Shown here one piece after another: positions 24,303 through 35,270 of a stretch of DNA of 64,000 nucleotides. A program made the translations under genes and the position numbers. Source of the stretch: Chenopodium formosanum (Eukaryota > Streptophyta > Magnoliopsida > Caryophyllales > Amaranthaceae). Location: positions 11,475,501 to 11,539,500 of the forward strand of contig CM044877.1 of assembly GCA_024500155.1 (NCBI GenBank), given 5' to 3'. The stretch's first letter is position 1; every line of letters begins with the position of its first letter. Under the pieces are notes generated by a model. It was not told the origin of the DNA, searched no databases, and saw nothing but the letters and a program-made list of their open reading frames with translations.

Positions 24303-26399
24303 GGTTGCAAGCACACAAGCTTAGGGTTTTTAGAAAGGATGCTGCTAGTTTGGTGGGAAAATAAGAGTTTTCCCTCCACCACTATTTATGATGATACTCA
24401 CCCAATACCAAGCTGCCATCTAACATAAACTTTTGGCGGGAATAAGTATTGAGTGTGCCCTAATAGGGTTTCCATTGCTATACATATGCAATAACCTAAT
24501 CAAGTTTTACTAAACTCACAATCAACTTTAAGAGAATGTTAGTGTAAGATGTATTGGCAATGATTGACCCAACTACTTGCCCTAACTGAATATCACTTCC
24601 AATCAATGATCAAACTTAATGCGTACCCTAACATGCCGAGAATATTAACACCTACTTTTAGGATCAAGGTCTGGTTAATTGTTATTATTTAAGTTTGCAT
24701 TTGATGATGAGGGATTTTGGGAAATATCGGGTCTTTATTTTTAACTACGTACTTTTATTGTACACCCACCATTTTAATTAATATGGATATGTAAATGGTA
24801 ATCGAGATCGAATTATCTCGACATTTGCAGTTAACACATTACACTCAAGTCCTTTGTCTTTGAATTTTTTTTTATGTAATTTTTTTTGTTAAGGATAATA
24901 ATCACCAAATGAGAGTAGCAAGACTAGCAACTAAAATTAAGCCTTTACATCACAGTTTTAACATACCCTAGCTTTGATATCATAAATGTTAAGTAAAAAA
25001 AAAAAATAAGTACTAGATAGGGGTATTGGTCATAGTACATTGTTGCAGTCTATGCCTCACTAGGCGGGTAGCGCATGGTTTTATCCATTGGACGGTTGAG
25101 GCTGATGGAGACAAGTCCCTGCTACCCTTTTTCTATATTTCATTTTCCTTCTTCCCAGCTGAATACAAGTGCTAGCAGGCTCTATTTGGTCTACAACTAT
25201 AGCATATGTGTATTGTCGACTATGCCCTAAACAAATACCAATATAACCTTCCTTCAAGAAAAAAAAAGGGAAAAAAAAGGGGAGAAACAGAAGGTGACCA
25301 CACATCCCTCTACTTCATGTAATACCATTTTTGTTTTTTTATTTCTCTTATCTTGATTCCAAATAGCTCATTACGATTAACTACATAAAAGGCTATTATA
25401 TTTTATGGGACTATATTCACATTAGTAATACTAGTAAATTATATTCTTATAATCAATCATGATCAAGATCTCTACTCGCAAAAAGATTAAACTACTAATT
25501 AATTCCCTGTTTTGGATTTTTGGTTAAAGCACTATCGAGGTTTGTCTAGCATCTTGATACATAAATTGTTGCAATACTGAAATGATCATGAGATTAACCT
25601 ATGCTACCACTTCAACTATAAGCATACAACAAGGTCATAACTAACTTGGTCGAGGCCATAATCACCTTTAGGTCGAAGTTATACACCATTGGATCTAATT
25701 AAATTAAAAGTACTCGTACTCATCACTGTCGGAATCTTCCAAAGTCTTCCCCAAGCCTAGTGAACTCGATATATCATCAAAAGCAATCCATAACCGTGGT
25801 CGGCACATAACCCACAGTGATTTCATAACGTTGTCTAGCACAGCAAATCAGTTTTTATTTGATGTAGACCTAGTTCTAGTTTAGGTGTTATCTGCACTTG
25901 TTTTTCATGTGTTTAAAAGTGTAGAACCTACGTCCTAAGCCGAAATTGATTTTATGATTTCAACTGCAATCTAATGCAATCTTATGCATCTCTATTATGG
26001 AGTTGAAATGACTATCCGATCCCAAAATCCCAATCAAAATATTTTGTAATTTTGTGTCACGATTATTTCTTTATAAATGCTATAATAATTCGTTATTTTA
26101 AAGATATGTATGACCATTTCAAAATTAAATATGTTAAAATAAAATCTACATTCACAAGTTTACCAACAATCAATTCACAAGTTAACCAAACAAACAAAAT
26201 ATAAGCAATAAAATCAACAATTCTCCAATTCGGCAAATATTCACGGAGAAATAAAACATACTGTCACAAGTTTACCAACAAATATTTAAGCAAATAATAC
26301 ATAAGTTAAATATCTACAACCAAGAAAATGACAAGTAATAACAAAAATTATACAAAAGAGGATATAAATTAATCCACCACTTCATAGTCTTAATCAAAT
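24303..26399. other. Spacer inside the giant MULE
   Basis: AT-rich, no gene seen. 25030-25290 contains a somewhat GC-richer block followed by an A/G-rich tail (25258-25287), possibly a retroposed fragment, but no pol III boxes were recognised. Confidence 0.4.
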
Positions 26400-26785
26400 T
26401 CATGTAAACTTACTACACTCACCCTTGCTTTGACATCCCTTTCCTTTGACAGACACAATTCTTTTCTTCCTGAGTGGCTCCTCATCCGTATCACTATCAA
26501 GTTCAATCGGAGACTTAAAATTGCTACTAATTTCTAAACCCTTATCTTTATTTTCGCCATCCTCAACAGCTTTTGAGTTCTGTTCTTTGTTTTTGTTTCT
26601 CGCTTCCTTATCACATTTAGCAATTTAATGTCTCTCATCTCTTCCATAAGCGTTTCAAGCTTTTCCATTAGTTGAAAATGAATTTGACTGGATGCTATGA
26701 ACTGCCCCTTTACATTTTCTTTTCTTTTTACAAGGAATTTTCGGTAATGATCATTGTACGAGGTTTCATCATCGCTTCCTGCCAT
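26400..26785 (-). pseudogene. Small Lys-rich coiled-coil protein gene with one frameshift
   Basis: Starts ATG at 26785 (MAGSDDETSYNDHYRKFLVK). A heptad-like helix follows (FQLMEKLETLMEEMRDIK). One missing base near 26626 shifts the frame; the other frame continues with a Lys/Glu-rich part and ends in SPIELDSDTDEEPLRKKRIV before TGA at 26400. IELDSDTDEE resembles a SUMO-interacting motif followed by acidic residues. Total would be about 128 residues. No known family recognised. Confidence 0.5.
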
Positions 26786-27484
26786 TGGAGAGGTTTGAAG
26801 CTTTGAAGTAAAAAAAATGGAAGAAGAAGATTGAAATGAAAAGGCGTTTCTGATTGCAGAGGAATGAAGGGTAGATTACAAGCCGTCAGTTATTAAATGT
26901 CCTTTCAAATTCCTTGTTTATGATACAAAAGGGAATAGTTGACACTTTTCCACTCAGTGCACGTAAAACGAAGTCACACTTATACGATAATAATAACTAA
27001 GAGTGTCAGTCGGATTTTTTGTTCAGTTTTCTGTTGGTTTATCGGTTATTGGTTTGTAACGGGATTTTTTAAAAATGTTGAAATTATTAACTATTAACTT
27101 TGAGTCGCTCTCTTAAACGGTTTTAATACTTGATTCTCAGTTATGGGTTGTCATGAGTTTTGAGATTTTGTGTGGTTTTTTTTTATTAGATTTTGGAATA
27201 TTCATTTCTTACACAATTTGATAATAAAGAGAGTAATATTCACAATTAAAAAATTGTTTCAAAATACCTCAATATTGGGCTCATTTTATATAGAAAACTA
27301 AAATAAATCCGTTAGTGTTTTTTATCTTTTTTTTTAGAATCGTATTTGAAAAGTTATTGCCGTTACAAAATTACAACGATAATAAAAATCAGAGCAAATC
27401 TCAGCCATTGGTTAAGGAAAAAGGTGTCACAATCCTCTTGTGTCACGTCATCAAGAGTTGTCATAAAAACCAACGGATTGCAAT

Positions 27485-27725
27485 ATTCAGCTCGTCTTGT
27501 GTGCGGCCGGCCACACCGTGTGACCACTTAAAGTAACCCCTATAACATTGATTCAGACCCCTGTAGTACCAATCAAGTAACCCCTATAACACTGACCGAG
27601 TAACTTTATAAAAATGATAAAGTAACCCCTTTAACACTGATTAAGTAACCCCCATTACACTAGCAAAGTAACCCCTATAGTGGCTGGCCACACGGTGTGG
27701 CCAACCACATATAAGACTTTGTGTG
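27485..27725. repeat. Foldback repeat with AGTAACCCCTATAACACT units
   Basis: Four to six degenerate copies of AAGTAACCCCTATAACACTGA lie between GGCCGGCCACACCGTGTG on the left and GGCTGGCCACACGGTGTGGCC on the right. The same modules recur in the Helitron at 53873-54959 and in the element at 61268-62599, so they belong to one repeat family. Confidence 0.55.
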
Positions 27726-28124
27726 CAATATTTTATTGCATAACCAACCTCAAATAACCGGTTACGAGAATAACCAGGTTAAAAATTCCCCCAACTTTTT
27801 GTCTCTCTCCAATTTTTTAATATTTTTTCATTTTCTCTCTCCTAATAACCAACTCAATTGGTTAACCATTGGGCATGCTCAGTATAGAGTAAAGTAGGAG
27901 TAAAAGGAATCTAATATATAATTTGAGAGTCATTTTCTCAACATTTCACCACATCACTCCAAAACCCCAATCCTACAATTTGGTGCAATCTTTCCTTTTT
28001 TTTTTTTTTTTTTTTTATTATTATTTGTGTAGAAAATAACTACCCTTTCTTTATCTTTTCTTTTTTTTTTTTTTTTTTTTTTTTTGTCCATATCTTCCAC
28101 TTAAAATCTATATTATAATTTAAG
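27726..28124. other. AT-rich spacer with a possible Helitron 5' terminus
   Basis: A|TCTAATATATAATTTGAGAGTC at 27910 closely matches the 5' end of the Helitron at 53873. A variant occurs at 28107. No matching CTAG 3' end was found. Long T-runs lie at 27997-28016 and 28062-28085. Confidence 0.35.
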
Positions 28125-28395
28125 AGTCATATTGTATTTGTCCCTAAACTATTGTCTTTGTGCACTATTAGTCCCTGGCAACAATTTTTTGCACTTTTAG
28201 TCCCTCAACCACCACTTTAGGTGTTTTATAGGGAAAAGTTTAGGGACTTTGCTTAGTAAGCAATAGTTTAGGGACTATGACTCATCAAAAGTTTAGGGAT
28301 GGTGACTCAAAGTCCCTAAACTTTCTTCTCTATTGATGAGTCATAGTCCATAATCTATTTTGCTGACTCATAGTCCGTAAACTATTTTACCTTTA
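28125..28395. repeat. Inverted repeats of the AGTTTAGGGACT type
   Basis: Several copies of TAGTCCCTAAACT and its complement AGTTTAGGGACTTTG face each other, together with TGACTCATAGTCC and GACTATGACTCATCA. Likely a degraded foldback transposon. Confidence 0.5.
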
Positions 28396-28447
28396 CTCGA
28401 GTAAAGTAGTACATTAGTATAGTATATTATTGAGATTATTGATATAG

Positions 28448-29106
28448 AGATTCTAAGTCGGGTCAAACACTACGTTAGATCAGCTGTCAATCTTTCATAG
28501 TACCGTAAATAAAAAAAAAAAAATTTACTGAGTAGGTCAACACAAAATTACGAGTATGTAAAAAAAAAGGGTTAAAATACAATCTATCTAAAGACAAAAA
28601 TGATCTAGTCATCTGCATATATATTACACTACCAATTCATCTAGCCTTTCCTATTCCCTAGCCCTTTTGTTATACTTCTTCAAAACCTCATCCAATTCCT
28701 TTTTTGCATTATGTTTATCCTCTTTCAACCGTTCAAGTTGAATAGCACCAACAGCCGCCGTTGCCTCAACTTGGTCTAAAAACCTCACAAATTCAGGAAG
28801 CACATGAGGTGCTCGAGCAGCAGCTCCTTCTTGACCTGCAGACGCATTTCTCAGAATGGAAAAAGCTTCAGCCTTTCTTCTTTCAGTCTCCATCTTCAGT
28901 GAATGCGCTCCATCTCTAATGACCTCCATGATATGGCCATGCACAGCACAGAATTCCTCATACTTGGCAATTGCATCATCAAGCTCCTTTGAGTCCCGCA
29001 TACTTGTTTTATTTTGCACAAATAAAAACTTATTAGTAAAAATCTTTGATGATGACATTTAATCACCTTCTAATAATAGAGATTCTAAGTCAAACACTAC
29101 GTTAGG
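28448..29106 (+). repeat. Direct repeats flanking the coiled-coil gene
   Basis: AGAGATTCTAAGTC plus CAAACACTACGTTAG occur at about 28447-28480 and 29079-29106, the left copy having four extra bases (GGGT). They bracket the 28651-29058 frame; their origin is unknown. Confidence 0.6.
28651..29058 (-). CDS. Coiled-coil protein, unknown function
   Basis: 135 codons starting MSSSKIFTNKF; an alternative start is the inner ATG (MRDSKELDDAIAKYEEFCA). It is helical and charged throughout: AIAKYEEFCAVHGHIMEVIR, then LKMETERRKAEAFSILRNA, an Ala/Gly linker, and a second helix ending ELDEVLKKYNKRARE. No known family is recognised. It is inside the giant MULE, on the same strand as the frameshifted coiled-coil gene 2 kb away. 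Near-identical 30-bp sequences lie on both sides (28448 and 29080). Confidence 0.5.
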   Translation of the reverse strand: MSSSKIFTNKFLFVQNKTSMRDSKELDDAIAKYEEFCAVHGHIMEVIRDGAHSLKMETERRKAEAFSILRNASAGQEGAAARAPHVLPEFVRFLDQVEATAAVGAIQLERLKEDKHNAKKELDEVLKKYNKRARE

Positions 29107-29399
29107 ATACCAATAGCATCATCTAGAACCGCCATATTTGTATTGCACCACATATTTCCTCTAGTAATCCAACCTTCCTTATTTATTTCCACACTTCTCT
29201 ATTCTTATGTCACTTGAAATTAGTATTTTAACAATCACATCAATTCAAAATCCTAATATTGTATTGTATTGTATAGTTCTCTATTCTTGATATCAACTTC
29301 ATGCACAACAAATCATTACCTCAAGAAAATAGCACATTTTAAATCCCATCTAAAATGTAAATGGACTGTAACATGCATCACACAAAGTACTTTTAATCA

Positions 29400-29590
29400 T
29401 CCACAATACAGAATAATAATTTACAGAAATTGCATCTCAAGAATACTTTTAGCAAAATCGAATTGCTTAAATTATGCTTGAGATGCACTTTCTGTAAATT
29501 ATTATAAAAATTAAAATCAAAAATTTGAATGGCCACAAAACAGAAAGTGCATCTCAATCATCTTTTTATCAAAATTGAATTGCACCACAT
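29400..29590. repeat. Direct and inverted copies of CAGAAAGTGCATCTCAA
   Basis: A block of about 45 bp (CAGAAATTGCATCTCAAGAA to CGAATTGC) recurs about 115 bp later, and an inverted copy (GAGATGCACTTTCTG) lies between them. Non-coding. Confidence 0.5.
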
Positions 29591-29876
29591 CATAATTTCG
29601 TGAAACATAATTGAACCTCCCATAAGAAAAGCATTATCTACCCTGACACATAAGAACGTATACAAGATAATTGACAAAATCAAGTTAAATGTTAAGTACT
29701 AACCTTAGCCAGCCGATTGTTATGTAATTCAACAGAAATTTCGAATCACTGAGCTTCACAATTCACAGGGGAGAGAGTATGGAAGTTGAACGTCCAAAAT
29801 GTTTTCCCTTTTCTTTTGTATGATCTGAGCAAATTAGAATAGCAAGGGGTAGCAGCAGTTTGGAATACATAGAGGC

Positions 29877-29900
29877 AAGGGGTAGCACGTGCTACCCCTT
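29877..29900. repeat. Perfect 24-bp palindrome
   Basis: AAGGGGTAGCAC and its exact complement, centre CACGTG. A half copy (AAGGGGTAGCA) lies just upstream near 29844. Confidence 0.8.
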
Positions 29901-30092
29901 AAAACTTAAAAAAATGTAACTTTATATATAATTTCTTGTAAAATTGTACTCAGTAATGTGTCATGGTTCGGTGGTGTGGAAGTATGTACATTAAAATTGT
30001 ACGCATGGACTGGAGGTCAGAAGATCGACACCTCTTCGAATATATTTTTACAAGTTTTTTTTTAATCCTATTAAATTTAAAATGGTTTTAAA

Positions 30093-30305
30093 AAAGAGAC
30101 CGCACTTAACAATAACAGGTCTCTTTGCTTCCTTGGTTATTTCAAAAGGCGTAGACTATACAAATTTATGTCAAAGAGAACGCCTCTGAATACGACTGGT
30201 CTCTTTGTGTCCTTGTTAATTCTTAGCCCACATCAAGAACAGAAAGCGCTGACAGTTAGACTTACTTCAAAGAGACCCCCTTTCAATTAAAACAGGTCTC
30301 TTTGA
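30093..30305. repeat. Three successive GGTCTCTTT hairpins
   Basis: Three units of about 35 bp (30093-30126, 30172-30207, 30267-30305), each with AAAGAGACC (or AGAAC) on the left arm and GGTCTCTTT on the right, spaced 79 and 95 bp apart. A further perfect 8-bp hairpin (ACCGCTAA...TTAGCGGT) follows near 30330-30350. Confidence 0.7.
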
Positions 30306-30968
30306 CTTTATTTTTCAAAATTTGCTAAACCGCTAATACCGTTAGCGGTTTTAAGTTGAACCGAAAACCAATCCTACGTGAACACTACTTTGGGAATTTG
30401 TTTAGGGAACCAAGCATAAGAGCATGAATATTGAAGTGCATAAAAAATGGCAAAAATTAGGTTCATTTTATAGAGGAAAAAAAAATAAAGTTGTTGGTGA
30501 AATCAGTTTTTTAAAATAAGTTACCGTTCGTTATTAATTACCGTTATAAGATTTTTGTGCTAGTAAAATCATGTAACAAATATAACAAATTAGTGGATGC
30601 CACTTGTCAAGCAATGGAAGGTTGATTAAAATATATTGCCCTTGCTTGTCTTCGCCACTTTGTTGTTATGTCAGAAGATTAATTTTTTTTCCTTTTTTCT
30701 AATTTAATAAAACGTCACCGTTTGCATTGTATTTTTGCTTGAAACACTGTATTTAGTCATCCTCTTGGCACGGTAGACGAGGTTCACTTTCCTTCAACAG
30801 AAGAGGATTCATGAGCATCCTCCTCCCCTCAAGGATCCTCAATAATTCCCAACATCAAAGAGGATATGTCCACCTAAGCAAAAACCACCTTCAAGAGGAT
30901 AGATATCCTCTCCAATATTCATGCTCTAATGGGAATTAATTTAAGTGAAATCATTCTTTTTCTATTAA

Positions 30969-31260
30969 TTCTATGAATGTAGACCATACTTAGAATTTTG
31001 TTATTATAATTTCCTGATTCATGGTCTAAAACCCTTTGATTTTCCTTATATTTTTTTCAAGTCCATCCTTAAGGTCTATATTCTTTCAATATTTCGTAAT
31101 TATTGCTATTTAATGTACGTAAACTTAATTGCAATCAAAATGTGGGATTGTTTGATATACCACATCCCCCGAATTACTAATTCTATGAATGTAGACCATA
31201 CTTAGGAATTTTCTTCTTGTAATTTTTTGATTCATGGTCTAAAACCCTTTGATTTTCCTT
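30969..31260 (+). repeat. Direct duplication of about 80 bp upstream of the acidic-protein gene
   Basis: Copies at 30969-31050 and 31180-31260 share CTATGAATGTAGACCATACT and ATGGTCTAAAACCCTTTGAT with few changes. They lie in the probable promoter of the 31415 gene. Confidence 0.7.
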
Positions 31261-31414
31261 AGTTATATTTATTTAGTTGTATTTTTAAAGCCCTATTTAA
31301 AACCATTTGATTTTCCTTACATATATATTCCCTAATCTTCGCTTTGTGTTTCATCTTATTTTTCTAGTTTGTTATTTTTTTTAAAAATCCTAAAAATTTC
31401 TTTTCTGTATTATA

Positions 31415-31729
31415 ATGGCGACTAGCACTGGTAGCTCCGCCGCTCCTGGAAGCGTTTTTGCACCGCCAGTTTGGAGATTTGACGAGTCAAAATCACAAGA
31501 AGATAATGCTGCAAGTTTCCGTGTGTATGTGAACATTGTGTCGACCAAGATGAACAATCACTTAGAATTTCTAGAACAAGGAATTACAAGGGTGACGAAA
31601 AATGAAAAAGAAAATGAAGAAACTACTAGCGAAAAAAAGCTACAGCATGTAAGGGATGGCTGTGGTGAATGGCCAGTTATGGTTGTTGAATCTGATAGTG
31701 ATGAAGTTCAGAGCAAATCCAATGACTGA
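31415..31729 (+). CDS. Short acidic protein A
   Basis: 104 codons, starting MATSTGSSAAPGSVFAPPVW. Function unknown. The motif FAPPVWRFDESKSQEDNAAS followed by FRVYV corresponds to FKPQFWKPDPSKNSVENLAS followed by FDAYF in the protein at 40148-40639, so the two are paralogues. The end, WPVMVVESDSDEVQSKSND, has a hydrophobic core followed by Ser/Asp/Glu, which fits a SUMO-interacting motif. No intron needed. It converges on the endonuclease-like gene at 33693-34853. Confidence 0.6.
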   Translation: MATSTGSSAAPGSVFAPPVWRFDESKSQEDNAASFRVYVNIVSTKMNNHLEFLEQGITRVTKNEKENEETTSEKKLQHVRDGCGEWPVMVVESDSDEVQSKSND

Positions 31730-32202
31730 AGTACAGCTAAAAAGAAAAAGGAGGATACAAACCTAAATATAGGAAAAAAGAAAATTCAGAAATGATGAGC
31801 CACAAGTACTTATATGGGAATAATTAAAGGTCATTATGTTAGGGGTGTGTTAGAACAGTAGCTTAAGTTTTTTTTTTAAAACTTATTACTTAGCCTAAGT
31901 TTTTTTTTAATTAGTTTCTAAATAATGTAATATGTCTGATTTTGAAATGTTAATGTTATTTCCCCAAACCTCCAACTTGGATGCCCTACTCTATGATGAA
32001 ACTTAAAACTGATATACATATATTGGCAATTGAAATTTGTGAATTTATGCATAGCTCTTTTTTCACTCTAACCTTAATTTAGATTTAGCGATGTTTCGGG
32101 AATATTGTTATTATAAAAATGTTACCTTCATGCCAGTTGGGATTATATAAACATTCTAATAGGACATATTTTAATTTGAATAAATAACATGATATCTATA
32201 TT
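31730..32202. other. 3' flank of acidic protein A
   Basis: AT-rich, non-coding; likely 3' UTR in the first part. No other structure seen. Confidence 0.4.
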
Positions 32203-32305
32203 AGATTATATTATAGTAGTTTACATCATCTTAGTTTTACTAATATATTTTACACAAAAATATATTAGTAAAATTAAGATGATGTAAACTACTATTATAT
32301 AATCT
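32203..32305. mobile_element. Hairpin MITE with about 49-bp arms
   Basis: Near-perfect inverted repeat: the left arm begins AGATTATATTATAGTAGTTT and the right arm ends with its complement, with only a few central bases as loop. No clear target duplication. Confidence 0.75.
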
Positions 32306-32350
32306 ATAATATCGTCAATCGAATACCAAGTCATTGAGTCATCGTCTAAA

Positions 32351-32432
32351 ACACTAAACCCTAAACCCTTAACCCTTAACCCTTAACCCTAAGACCTAAG
32401 CCCTAAGCCCTAAACCCTAAACCCTTAACACT
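32351..32432 (+). repeat. Interstitial telomere-like repeat
   Basis: Degenerate tandem CCCTAAA units with CCCTTAA and CCCTAAG variants, about 80 bp. Confidence 0.85.
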
Positions 32433-33692
32433 AGGTTAGTCGACTCGGTTAACTCTTTGAATCGATATTCAGCTCGAGCTAGATCCGGCTCCATCGTGCT
32501 CGTAGCCGTATAATTTGATTTACAAATCGATAATGACTTTCAGCCATTGCTTGTGTTGTACTATGTATTTTGTTAATAATGTTAATCCACTGTACCAGTT
32601 ACTCTTCATTTCCATAATGGATGCAATGTTATTAGCAATTGATGCCAAATCTAATGGTATGACATCATCCCTTAAAAAAGGAATCTAGATTGATGTCCAA
32701 GTGAAATAAACGACGAATGCCTGTCATAAATAAAAAATTATCACATGACTTAAGTCTTTGTTGATTTGACATACAACATGTAATAATTATCTTGTTTAGA
32801 GGTGATAAAATTAAAGTGACAAGTTCTTGGTATGCCTTACCGATTTGACAAATTAAGACCTTGTTTTTTTTTGCTTCTGCTGATTTTTTAATTTAAATCA
32901 AGGACCTTAACTTTTACATTTTACTCAATAATAAAGTACAAGCTAATCAACTATGAATGTAGCCTAATAGTCTATAAATATATTTATGTCTAAACACTAG
33001 TATGTATGTCCCTTTGGTTTTCCTTTTTGACAATTGTTTGTACTTACTCCAACATACAATCTGTCATTATCTTCCATTTATTAAAAAAGGATCAATGTTA
33101 TCCCTCCAAGTAAGTTTTAGAATTTACCAAATAGACATGTTTCCAGTTCTTGAAATCATATCCTACAGCTTAAGAGCAAAAAATCTGTAATGTAAACTAC
33201 TAATTAACCACGAGCTAAGCCATTTAAAAAAAAATTAATAAATATACGAGATTTACTACACGATAAGAATGGGTATTTGCTTTTTCTCCATACTTGTTTA
33301 AGTAAAATTTTGTTCTTATTAATAGGCGTATATATTCAGCTTTATATTCCGTAGATTATGACACCATACTATTTGCAAAACCTTATGATGCTTCAACTTT
33401 TCAACTTATAATATAGACCCTAGGTTATTGAGGGTTGATCTGGCAAAAGTTCCCTTTAATTACATATGAATTTCAAAAACACACACAAGTGGAATGCTTT
33501 TGATTGATCTTAGTTAAATAGGGGCAATAATCACCAATTACCACATTAAACCACATTAGGCTCTTTAAGTTCAAAACAAATACAAAGTAACACTACAACT
33601 ACTAGTCACTAACAAAGCAATTCATTCTAGCTTGGCTCGTCAAGGCGACAAATACATAACATATACTCGTACGCTTTAACTCTACACCAACA
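32433..33692. other. Spacer inside the giant MULE
   Basis: AT-rich, with only short frames of no coding character. The part just below 33692 is the likely 3' UTR of the minus-strand gene that follows. Confidence 0.4.
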
Positions 33693-34853
33693 TCAATCCC
33701 AATCGCTGCCCTCGTCTTCTTCTGCATGAGTAGTTAAATCATCCTCATTCATCGAAATCACTCTAGGCTGCCAACCAGGCTGTACAAAATCAAAACAAAG
33801 GCTGCATATTGTTAATAATTACCCAAAATTAATAAAACAAATAGACTAATTATAACTTAAATCTTGACTTACAGTTATAGTTGTGGACAATTCATGACCC
33901 AATAAAGTCTGTTGCTTCATATGAATATATGGTATCGCACGTCTATCCCAAATAACTAAAAGGCCCCCTAATCCATTGTCAGGACCAATAACCTCGATGA
34001 AGTAATCTTCACCCAAGACCTTGCGAATTAAGTACACAAATGGCTTGTTTACTCTAGCTTCAGTCAAGACAACGACCATAGGCGAATAAGCTTCAAATAG
34101 GATGGAAAAATTTTCATCAAACGAAGGTCGATGGATACTCCTAGCATTCCATATCACTAACTTAGAACCCTTCATGAAACATCTAATTTTTAATGAGCCC
34201 GTAATTCTTTGAGAACTAATACATACGCTGTAGAACCTAGTTTGACTCAATGAAGCAACAGAAGAGAGGACATTTAAGTGAACAAGTGTTATCATATCAT
34301 CGACCTCCAACACGTGAACACCAAACATATTACTTCCAAACACAACTTCTCTTGGATCCGAAGGGACCGAGAATATTGGAATCTCATCTGGGGACATAAT
34401 GATCTTCATATCAAAAATGGGTACTAAATCATATGGAATGAACGGAGGATCCATGTCTTCAACATTGTAGCAAAACCATTTCATGAACACTGACACACCC
34501 TTGTGTAAATAAGCATCCATATCATCTAGAAGAGGGATATATGCCGGTAGGAACTGATCCTGTTGATCGTGTTCTACCATCGTCCAAAACTGGGACATAA
34601 ACTGGGATCCATTCTCTGGATACGTATTAAGCTCAGAAAATAAAGCATATGAAGAAAGCTCATTATCAGGTGTAAAATCACTATCATCGTGATAGTATTT
34701 TGTTTTGTTGAACTTCAATTCCGACTCAGTAGATGCACACATAGGTTTGAGATACATTGTTTTATTTCGAGGGTGGAAATTGATTTTGCGCCTTGATCTA
34801 CCAAGCTCAAGGTTGTGCAATTGAGAGATAATTGATTTTGGATTCTTTTGCAT
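33693..34853 (-). CDS. Protein with truncated LINE-type endonuclease domain (copy A)
   Basis: Two exons, 34853-33873 (327 codons) and 33779-33693 (28 codons plus stop), joined at GTAAGT...TACAG in frame; the C-terminus is NEDDLTTHAEEDEGSDWD. Residues 1-230 match no family I know. Residues 232-318 resemble the start of the endonuclease domain of plant L1 LINEs: LVIWNARSIHRPSF, VVVLTEARV, then NGLGGLLVIWDRR. The later residues that complete the active site (the Asp/His part) are absent, so nuclease activity is not expected. A second gene of this kind is at 36859-37875. The clean splice sites and acidic tail suggest a used gene, not a LINE relic. Confidence 0.65.
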
Positions 34854-35081
34854 TATGCCAATAATAGGTGTTTTTTTAATTTTTTTATTTTTTCTGGATT
34901 GGATATTTCGGAGGAATTTATGGCCAGAAAAACAAAAGGATATAGCCCATATAGGACAAAGACATGACTAGAAAGTTCTCCCTTTCAATCTGGTCCCCTA
35001 AAGAAATAGTTATTCTCAAAAACCGTGGAAAATAAACAACTAGTAGGAGATATATTTACCATTTTACCCATTTACCCATTT

Positions 35082-35270
35082 ACCCTAACCCTAAACCCTA
35101 AACCCTAAACCATAAACCCTAAACCCTAAACCCTAAACCCTAAACCATAAACCCTAAACCCTAAACCCTATACCCTAAACCCTGAACCATAAACCCTTAA
35201 CCCTAATCCCTTAACCCTAAACTCTAAACCCTAAACTCTAAACTCTAAACCCTAAACCCTAAGCCCTAAT
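35082..35270 (+). repeat. Interstitial telomere-like repeat, longer tract
   Basis: About 190 bp of CCCTAAA units with CCATAAA, CCCTTAA and CTCTAAA variants. It lies between the two divergent endonuclease-like genes, near the centre of the mirrored gene block. Confidence 0.88.

Noticed and set aside
18147..24500. A short MULE limited to the transposase and UBL genes
   Set aside because: No inverted end or 9-bp repeat was found near 24.4-24.6 kb, whereas matching ends occur at 47.1 kb; not fully excluded.
25081..25305. Minus-strand frame with a Phe-rich start
   Set aside because: Low-complexity start from a purine tract, no homology or splice support.
32351..32432. Chromosome end
   Set aside because: Short degenerate telomere-like tracts with genes on both sides; interstitial.
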